DNA of 64,000 nt from Larix kaempferi (Eukaryota; Streptophyta; Pinopsida; Pinales; Pinaceae): the NCBI GenBank assembly GCA_027924585.1, contig BSBM01000370.1:29843501-29907500 (forward strand), written 5' to 3'. Numbering within the stretch: the stretch's first letter is position 1; each line of letters opens with the position of its first letter. Below, piece after piece: positions 57,201 to 64,000 of this stretch. The notes beneath the pieces were generated by a model, which made no database searches, had not been told where the DNA came from, and was given only the letters and a program-made list of their open reading frames with translations. The position numbers were made by a program, and so were the translations under genes.

Positions 57201-58267
57201 AGGGATGGAAGGGAATAATACCAACTCCTTCTACATAATACTTGACATCATCACCAAGCTCAACCTAAACACTTGAGTTGTACTCTTTTGGACTTGAAAA
57301 CAATTGCTTGACCGATGTCATATGCCAAGATGCTCTACTGTCAACATACCACATATTCCTCAAAACTGTACTAGAAGAAAGGAAATATTTCATTGAGAAA
57401 TCCTTCTTAAATGTGGAGGCAAACTCCTTCATTTGTGTTTCAACAGAGGTTGCTACTTGCTTATGTTGTTGCTTCCCTTTACCCTTCTTGTTTGGACATT
57501 GAGATGCATAACGTCCATGATTATGACATATGAAACACTTGATCTTACTCAAGTCATCCTTCCCTAGCTGTGAGGTTGACTCCTCATAGTTTCCCTTTCC
57601 CTTGTTGGGTCCTTTTCCTCCACCTTCTTTTGTTTGACCAAATATGGCAAGGTCACCATCACCACCCTTCTTGTTGGCCTTTGATTCTATCCGAGTGTCC
57701 TCCTAGACAGAGTCATCCCATAATATTTCAAAGGAAGGAAGATGCTCACAAGCATATATGCCTTTAACAAATGTTTCCTATGAAGATGAGAATCCATTAA
57801 ATGCCATGTTTACTAACTCTACATCTGCAATATTCTCCTTGATTGTTGCAAATTGATCACAAATTTGCATGGCCTTCATCAAGTAACTAGTAATTGTGTC
57901 TGATCTAGGTCATATCTATACTTATGGGTATGTTCTGCAATATCCTCTTTCTATTTGTCTTCTTGCTTTGGTAAAGGCTAACTAGGTAAATACTAACTAT
58001 GAAATCTAACATGTCCTTCGTCATTTTCATCTCGGGTATGTGGGGGATCGAATGACCCTTTATAGCATCCATGATCATCAACTTCGCTTTCACTTCATTT
58101 TTCTTACAAGCTGTCAAATCTTGTAGATCTATCAACAGAGTCACAACAAACTTGACAATATCCCAAAGATCATTCTCTTCCAACAAGAGTGTGACCTTGA
58201 CTTTCCAAGATAGGAAATTCGAGGCACCTTCCAATCTATCCTTCAATCTAAGGCTAGTTGATGACAT
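54281..58267 (-). pseudogene. Copia B gag-pol remnant
   Basis: The ATG at 58267 opens MSSTSLRLKDRLEGASNFLS. Gag continues with KGHSIPHIPEMKMTKDM. The zinc knuckle reads CFICHNHGRYASQC, with Arg in place of the metal-binding His. The protease site reads WYVDSRASWHMTS, so DSG has become DSR. Integrase pieces lie around 56940-56640. The RT part has EGVDYEEPFAPIMMY (55632-55405) and LVLYADDLFLIGS (55298-55083), where the usual YVDD is YADD. RNase H pieces (about 54680-54440) read ALSSTEA and FHDRSKHIEIKYQFI. Many frameshifts and stops are present. Its gag and integrase parts match 12465-14526. Confidence 0.92.
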
Positions 58268-58451
58268 CTTTAAGATCTAATGCACAAACTCTAAAAACTC
58301 TCAACTATTGGTCCTTGTTTTTGGCAATTTTTTCCAACAATTGCTTGTTTTTGGCAATTTTTTCCAACAATTGCTTTAAGTAGTTGTTGACAGTTAATCC
58401 ATTGCCGTAAACCCTTGAGAATCTGAATCAAAACCTGTAGCTTTAATATCA

Positions 58452-59189
58452 AGTAAATTTTCCTAGTCTAGGTGATTATTGTCCTTATGTTCTCAATCAA
58501 ATCAATTAATTGTAGAATTTAATTAATGTAGAGAATTAAATTGTGAACATAGCATCAATCACACAATCACTGGAAACCGTAAATAGCGGAAGTGTAAATC
58601 AAATACACATACACATGAAATTTCTCCTCCAAATCAACGTATCATTCCAATAATCAAATATTACAAAGCAACCTTCGCAGATTGGTCAGAACCAACAATT
58701 GTACAATTGATAAATCCACCCTATCCTAAGGTGTACAACTTGCTAAAGAGAGTACAACCTGTAGAAAGTGTGACAACAGTTGTACGACCTATAGAACACT
58801 AATGTACGGCCCTGCTATACGACCCCATGCTTTAGTTGGTCTGCTCCTCTATCTCTACTATCCTTCCTCTCCTCTGGTTGTTATCCATGTCAGAGAATAA
58901 ATGTGTTCGAGTCTCTCTATCTTGTTTATATTTATGCTTTGTCTTAAAACCTAATCTACAAAAACCTTAATCTCATCTTGAGATTGAGTCTATGTCATTA
59001 ATGTATTAAATACTCTTTATTAGATTCAATTGCAAAACATAAGACTTTACACTTTTTCCTAAAATGAATTAAAAAATAATAATTACCCACTTTTCCTATG
59101 TGGTTACTCTCGAAATGTCTTGAACCACTTATTGTAAGTTCACACCAAACATGTGCAATAAGTTCCTATCTGAGCTACATTTCTCATCA
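58452..59189 (-). repeat. 5' LTR of copia B
   Basis: 738 bp, in minus orientation TGATGAGAAATGTAGC to AAAATTTACT. It aligns end to end with 14691-15434. Confidence 0.88.
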
Positions 59190-59280
59190 CCACACCCCTC
59201 AATGGGTTGGTTAGGGTCATTCACAAAAGTGTCAAGCTCAAGTATCTATGGATCCTTAGTTAGTGCCATCCAATGGTAAT

Positions 59281-60600
59281 TCATCTTCGAGTTCTTCCAT
59301 TAAGTGGATTTGCTGACTTGAGAGACCTTGGCCTTTAGGCAAGAAGCCGCCACATGCCCATGCTCAACATAGAACTTATAGTGGAAAGCAATATGTCTAT
59401 AATCCACGGGTTGTGTCCATTTATGGTTCTAGAACTTTGACACAATTTTAACAAGGAGATCTTTTCTAAAATCTTCCTAAATGCAGATTCAAGAAAAGGT
59501 GGTGGTGTCATCTTACCTCTTTTTGGACATATGGGAATAAACTTATCCAAGGCATTACCAATGATCAAAAAAGAACTTATCAATCCAATACTCAAGAGAG
59601 AGAGTAGGCATTTTGAGACCTCTAATAATGACTCTGAAAGCAGGTTGACACCCAGCAGCCACAACTTCATAAAAAAGCAGCTTGACACCAAGCAGTCACA
59701 ACTTCATAAAGAAGCTAACTTTGTACATAAACTATCATCTTCAAGTTCTTCCATTAAGTGGATTTGCTGACTTGAGAGACCTTGGACTTTAGGCAAGAAG
59801 CCACCACATGCCCATGCTCAACATAGAACTTATAGTGGAAAGCAATATGTCTATATTCCAAGGGTTGTGTCCATTTATGGTTCTAGAACTTTGACACAAT
59901 TTTAACAAGGAGACCTTTGCTAAAATGTTCCTAAATGCAGATTCAAGAAAAGGTGGTGGTGTCATCTTACCTCTTTTTGGACATATGGGAATAAACTTAT
60001 CAAGGCATTACCAATGATCAAAAAAGAACTTATCAATCCAATACTCAAGAGGGAGAGTAGGCATTTTGAGACCTCTAATAATGACTTTGAAAGCAGGTTG
60101 ACACCAAGCAGCCACAACTTCATAAAGAAGCCAACTTTGTACGTAAACTATCATCTTCAAGTTCTTCCATTAAGTGGATTTGCTGACTTGAGAGACCTTA
60201 GCCTTTAGGCAAGAAGCCACCACATGCCCATGCTCAACATAGAACTTATAGTGGAAAGCAATATGTCTATAATCCAAGGGTTGTGTCCATTTATGGTTCT
60301 AGAACTTTGACACAATTTTAACAAGGAGACCTTTGCTAAAATCTTCCTAAATGCAGATTCAAGAAAAGGTGGTGGTGTCATCTTACCTCTTTTTGGACAT
60401 ATGGGAATAAACTTATCCAAGGCATTACCAATGATCAAAAAAGAACTTATCAATCCAATACTCAAGAAGGAGAGTAGGCATTTTGAGACCTCTAATAATG
60501 ACTTTGAAAGCAGGTTGACACCAAGCAGCCATAACTTCATAAAAAAGCAGCTTGACACCAAGCAGCCACAACTTCATAAAGAAGCCAACTTTGTACATAA
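59281..60600. repeat. Three tandem copies of a 416-454-bp DUF4283-containing unit
   Basis: TCATCTTC(G/A)AGTTCTTCCATT starts units at 59281, 59735 and 60151. Copies 1 and 3 also carry a short internal repeat of CAGCTTGACACCAAGCAG. Copy A of the block has only one unit (about 15531-15965), so the amplification is specific to copy B. Confidence 0.92.
59335..60561 (-). pseudogene. LINE ORF1-like (DUF4283-type) remnants, repeated
   Basis: 118-codon minus frames at 59691-59335 and 60561-60205, and a broken middle copy, carry IGNALDKFIPICPKRGKM and ESAFRKIL blocks. They match the 16218-15595 frame in copy A. VWVRLxxLPLEYW is disrupted. Upstream (60634-60600) NGPWFMYKVGFF is still readable next to the third unit. 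None is functional. Confidence 0.6.
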
Positions 60601-61750
60601 ACCAGGGGCCATTATCAAACCATGTTCTATCCAACTGGTAGAGAAAATCCAGATAAAATAATTTAAAAATTTTAACAAAAAATGCATACAGGTGAAAGAA
60701 CCATAGGAATCACTAATCAGAAATCCATGTCTGGAAAATTTTCACTGATGGCCAAAATCCATTCTAACCTGCAAATCATTCCATGATTCAGAAAATAATC
60801 TTCTTCCTCCTTAATCTGTGTAGGATCAAGCTTCAAAACTAGATGCCAACTTATCCACCCAGAAGGACGTGATTGGGCTTTTTCAAAGAGCAGGGGAGAA
60901 GCATTTGAAACCAACTAATCTCAGCGTTACTCGAGAGGTTTCCCAAACGTAAAAGAGTATCCTGAAGCAAACCTGTTTACCTTGGGCACCCCATGAGAAG
61001 GACAAATATATATTAAGAATTTTACAGGTTGTGTGGATAGTTAATATAATCGTACTTGATATAATTTACTTAAAACTTTAACTCCCTTTGAAGCAGCCTA
61101 CAAGTAATATAACTATCTATTAGAATTTTACAGGTTGTGTGGATAATTAAACTATATAATCATACTTCATATAATTTACTTAAAAAGTATAGCTCCCTGT
61201 GAATCAGCCTAAATCTTGCAGTTGTAGGAATCTCTGCTTTAAATTAGGAATTAGTTTAGACTCTGCAATTAATGTAAGAATTCTTCCCAGTTCTGTCATA
61301 TTTTCCCCTTGATCAGAGTTTTTTAGTTTTAAGATGGAGAATTATTTACCTATTGGCATCCGCATTCTCAATGTGGCTTGGGAGACTACAGTGAGCAACA
61401 CAAGTCCCCAAAGTCCCCAAATCCTCCATGCTTTTTCAAATCAATGGTAAATTTTAAGTTTTCCAAAACACAAAGGATTAAACAAACAGACAAATTTTAA
61501 CCTAAAAGGATAGAATATAATTATCATTAGCCCAGAGGGTTGGCCAAATTAGTTGGTGCCTTGCTAGAAATCCGACACTGTGAAGATCTTTGGTTCAATT
61601 CCCAGGCACATCAAGCTGTTTCACTGGGTACCATCCTTGGAATAGGGACTTCCTACATTTATTTCATCCTTGGAATGGGTACTTCCTGGATTTATTTCTA
61701 AAGGAAAAAGAAAATAATACAATTATCAGATTAGTCAAAGGAATACATAC
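60601..61750. other. Spacer with direct repeat, counterpart of 15966-17408
   Basis: GAATTTTACAGGTTGTGTGGATA occurs near 61018 and 61125, as in copy A. No exon is recognised. Confidence 0.5.
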
Positions 61751-62036
61751 CCATCAGAGAAGTCTCCAAAATGTGGGTTTTCAAGAGAATCTGGTCAGTT
61801 GGAGTTACTGCACCCAGCTGCACAGTCCGTGTTTGTATTTTCATAATGCTGATAAGGCTGGACGCCAGAATGACAATCATTGCTCCAGCAAGAGTTTTAA
61901 TCATGGCTGGGCCCTTGTTCTTGTTGGCCCTATCAAGAGCCTTCACCATCAGTTTTCTGAATGGAGGTATGTTTATCATCAAAAGCAATGCAATGGTGCC
62001 CTCAGTTATCACCACAATGGACAATAGTTGGATCAT
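61751..62036 (-). CDS. BAP31-like protein, first exon (copy B)
   Basis: ATG at 62036 with MIQLL; 286 nt to a donor ATGG|GTATGT at 61751, exactly as in copy A. The frame is open over 95 codons and keeps INIPPFR, IKTLAGAMIVIL and VTPTDQILLKTHILE. By eye about 22 of 96 residues differ from copy A, many of them conservative. The family is an ER membrane protein with three N-terminal membrane segments and a later cytosolic coiled coil, which is not seen here. Later exons are absent from the window on the downstream side, where repeats lie. It may be a pseudogene exon or a gene with a very long intron. Confidence 0.78.
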
Positions 62037-62581
62037 CTTGGATCACAGATTCCACTTCTTGATTTATATTGAAATGGAGATCAATGCTGTAAACTTTCTT
62101 GTCTGAATGAATTCCAAACACACATGGAATACAGACGCTTCAAACCAAATAAGAGATTTGTTGTGCGTTCGAGGCCTGGTTAAGTAACGGGTAGTCATCA
62201 TTCTACCTTTTGTACATTCATGGTGGTTACCCACCAACCCTTGTGCTCGACTCCGAGGCCACCGCATGTATTTTTGCGCAGTTTTCTTCTTTCACTTCCT
62301 AACTACTACTTACTACTTAGGTCGAGAACGAATTGTACATGAAATCCTCACTACGAGTACGAGTACAGCTATCCAGTTCATCATCAAGCTAAACAGGAAA
62401 ATGGTGGAAATGCAAAAAATTTCTTTCTTTCTTTTTTCCTTTTCATGTTGAAAATCTCCAAATTCCCCGAGTGCGAATACCTCTGTGTCGGGTTGTTGGG
62501 TAATAACATGCAAGTTGCCTTGGATCGCTAGATTTAGAGCATGCGTGAATTTATTAGCATATAGCATAACAGATTTTGTGG
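62037..62581 (-). other. Upstream flank of BAP31-like exon B
   Basis: Shared with 17695-18140. It contains an extra CT-rich stretch near 62420-62450 that copy A lacks. No other gene. Confidence 0.4.
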
Positions 62582-62856
62582 GTTAAGTTTATTTGAATTC
62601 TCTATTTTTTCATGGACAAAAAGACCACAGTTCAAAATTGTTATTAACTCTGAATCATATTGTTTAAATGGCACAAGTGTCTTACATATATTTTTTGTCA
62701 AATTATGTTAGCATAGCTTAGTTAAGTTTATTTGAATTCTCTTTTTTTTCTTTGGAAAAAAGATCAGAGTCCAAAAATTTTATTAACTCTGAATCATATT
62801 GTTCAAATGGCACAAGTGTCTTACATATATCTTCTGTCAAATTATGTTATTCGTAA
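62582..62856. repeat. 139-bp tandem duplication at the duplication boundary
   Basis: GTTAAGTTTATTTGAATTCTC starts at 62582 and 62721. Both units contain ACTCTGAATCATATTGTT and GGCACAAGTGTCTTACATAT. Confidence 0.9.
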
Positions 62857-62990
62857 TGTCATATATGTTATCAATAGTTACATCATTTGAATACTACTTA
62901 TTGTCAACATACAAAAAGTTCATTCATAAAATAACTCCATGGGTATGGGCATACCCATGTACAATGTTTATGCCAAGAAAGGTCTTGGAT

Positions 62991-63330
62991 CTATCTCCTT
63001 AATCCAGTCTTTGTCAATCTCCCATGCAGCTCCAGCTCCTTCAGCAAGCAACAACCCCGCTTTGGAGAGTTTATCAGCTTTTGAGTTTTGTTCCCTATAG
63101 ATGTGTTAAGGGAGACTTCCTCAAGGGACCCAAGAAGCCTACATATTTCTTCAAATAAAGGCTTTAGAAAGATATATTTGGGAGACTTGTTATCCTTGAG
63201 CCAATTGGTCACTAGCTGAGAGTCACCAAAGATTTGGAGTTTTGTAACACCTATGGATACCACCAGTTTCATGAGCATCAAAAGCACTATCAATTTTGCC
63301 TTATTATTTGAATCATAACTGTGAAGTTGT
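62991..63330 (-). pseudogene. LINE RNase H remnant
   Basis: The minus frame reads SNNKAKLIVLLMLMKLV (where NNxAE is usual, the Glu is Lys), LQIFGDSQLVTNWL with the RNase H Asp, and NSPKRGCCLLKELELHG to the end near 62991. This is the C-terminal RNase H layout of plant LINE ORF2. The change at the catalytic Glu and the lost HIYREQN-type block suggest it is inactive. Confidence 0.75.
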
Positions 63331-63376
63331 GAAGTTTTGTTGAGGGGTGCAAAGTTTTGAAGTTTTGTTGAGGGGT
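63331..63376. repeat. 28-bp direct repeat
   Basis: GAAGTTTTGTTGAGGGGTG starts at 63331 and 63359. Confidence 0.85.
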
Positions 63377-63400
63377 GTACGTTTTTGAGGTGATGATTGG

Positions 63401-63573
63401 AACCAATATAGACCCATATAACTCTGGTTCTGTGAAGCATCGAAAGGGATCAAATCCCTTGAGGTGCAAACCCTTTTTTTGAGTGAAAAGTGAAGGAAAG
63501 GTTTGCACCTCAAGAGATTTGATCCCTCTCGGCACTTCATAGAACCGGAGTTATATGGGTCTATACTAGTTCC
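63401..63573. repeat. Inverted repeat with about 70-bp arms
   Basis: 63401-63473 and 63499-63573 are inverse copies with about ten mismatches, separated by about 25 bp. They would form a long hairpin if transcribed. Confidence 0.9.
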
Positions 63574-63789
63574 GGTCGCGGTGTGTTCATCAAAACAATG
63601 AGATGTTTTCCAAGTATTCATAGTTAAATTATTCCATCAAATTTTTTAACAATACAAAGGAATACATATCAAAGAATATAATGTTTAAATATGATATCTA
63701 ACAACCTGTTGGTTGATGTTGTACATCAAAGTATATAAGCCTATATAATGTTTAAATACAAACATATTACAATGTGATCAATTTTAATC
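63574..63789. other. Spacer, nothing recognised
   Basis: AT-rich. The minus strand may be the downstream region of the helicase at the window edge. Confidence 0.4.
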
Positions 63790-64000
63790 TTTCTTCTTCC
63801 TTTTTTCTTGATTCCACTCTTGCTCCCTTAGCCATCTTCTAATATCGATCATATGTGAAAGGAGGTTGAATTCGAAGACCATCCAAACATTTTAATCTAG
63901 ATATTGTTGTAAATGTGAGTCCTTGTCGTTCTTTGTTTCCAATACTTAATATAGTGGTCTTCGCCAATGTCAATCCCTATGACTTGTGGATTGTCAAATC
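63790..64000 (-). pseudogene. PIF1-type helicase C-terminus, second Helitron-like fragment
   Basis: The minus strand from the window edge reads DLTIHKS, a TAG where Gln is expected, GLTLAKTTI, GNKERQGLTFTTISRLKCL and LRIQPPFTYDRY. These are helicase motifs V-VI and the tail of PIF1-like helicases, the Helitron type in particular. A lysine/glutamate-rich end (KKEEERLKL) follows. The rest lies outside the window. It is a different copy from the helicase at 33290-36060: the wording differs throughout. Confidence 0.85.

Larger units (their letters stand above)
53119..59189 (-). mobile_element. Ty1/copia element, copy B, minus strand
   Basis: LTRs at 53119-54270 (3', with an insertion) and 58452-59189 (5'). 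The interior spans 54271-58451. The purine tract AAGAGGGAG on the minus strand at 54271-54280 abuts the 3' LTR. A degenerate primer-binding site (TGATATTAAAGCT) follows the 5' LTR. Gag, protease, integrase, RT and RNase H remnants are in copia order. It is the duplicate of the element at 2372-15434 but has no other element inserted in its coding part. Confidence 0.92.
56055..62603. repeat. Segmental duplication, copy B
   Basis: Partner of 12205-18160, with 54907-56055 matching the isolated copia A pieces. The junction with unique DNA is near 62603, just past GCATGCGTGAATTTATTAGC. Confidence 0.88.

Overview
This window reads as nuclear DNA from a land plant with a large, transposon-dense genome. 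It has no rRNA or tRNA genes, no organellar genes and no intact host gene. Almost everything recognisable is a mobile element in some state of decay, often nested. The style of the Ty1/copia families, the plant-type Helitron with an RPA1-like gene, a lipoxygenase fragment and a plant BAP31-like first exon would suit a gymnosperm or another large-genome plant. The species cannot be named from the sequence, so that is only a guess.

Layout. 1-2365: the 3' half of a copia element (RT/RNase H, a tandem-repeat spacer, 3' LTR). 2372-15434: an old minus-strand copia (copy A) cut by three younger insertions. These are the element above, a small 181-bp-LTR element carrying a captured lipoxygenase fragment (3267-5398), and a complete 6.56-kb copia with 1079-bp LTRs (5646-12204). 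15435-18160: flank of copy A with a DUF4283-like LINE ORF1 remnant and a BAP31-like first exon. 18590-20915: two LINE 3' ends carrying RNase H. 20916-23640: AT-rich DNA with small repeats.

23640-31700: an unidentified minus-strand element with about 2000 degenerate codons, flanked by arrays of a GTCGA motif in opposite orientations. 31.5-45.93 kb appears inserted into the right-hand array. It holds a minus-strand Helitron (RPA1-like gene, then Rep with an HUH motif, then a PIF1-type helicase). The Helitron is split at 36067-38616 by a 211-bp-LTR element whose interior is a long inverted repeat. 46587-46807 is a tRNA-derived SINE with a 17-bp target duplication. 47.0-53.1 kb holds another LINE remnant, an unknown ORF and unrecognised DNA.

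53119-62603 is copy B of the copia-A / LINE / BAP31 block, which shows a segmental duplication that came after the copia insertion. The window ends with another LINE RNase H fragment, a 70-bp-arm inverted repeat and the C-terminal end of a second PIF1-type helicase.

Relative order of events: copia A/B inserted near the BAP31-like exon; the block was duplicated; copy A then received three more LTR elements; the GTCGA element received the Helitron; the Helitron was rearranged around a hairpin LTR element. Most coding regions are broken, so the genes do not form a working pathway. The two BAP31-like exons are the main host-gene-like sequence and are still open.
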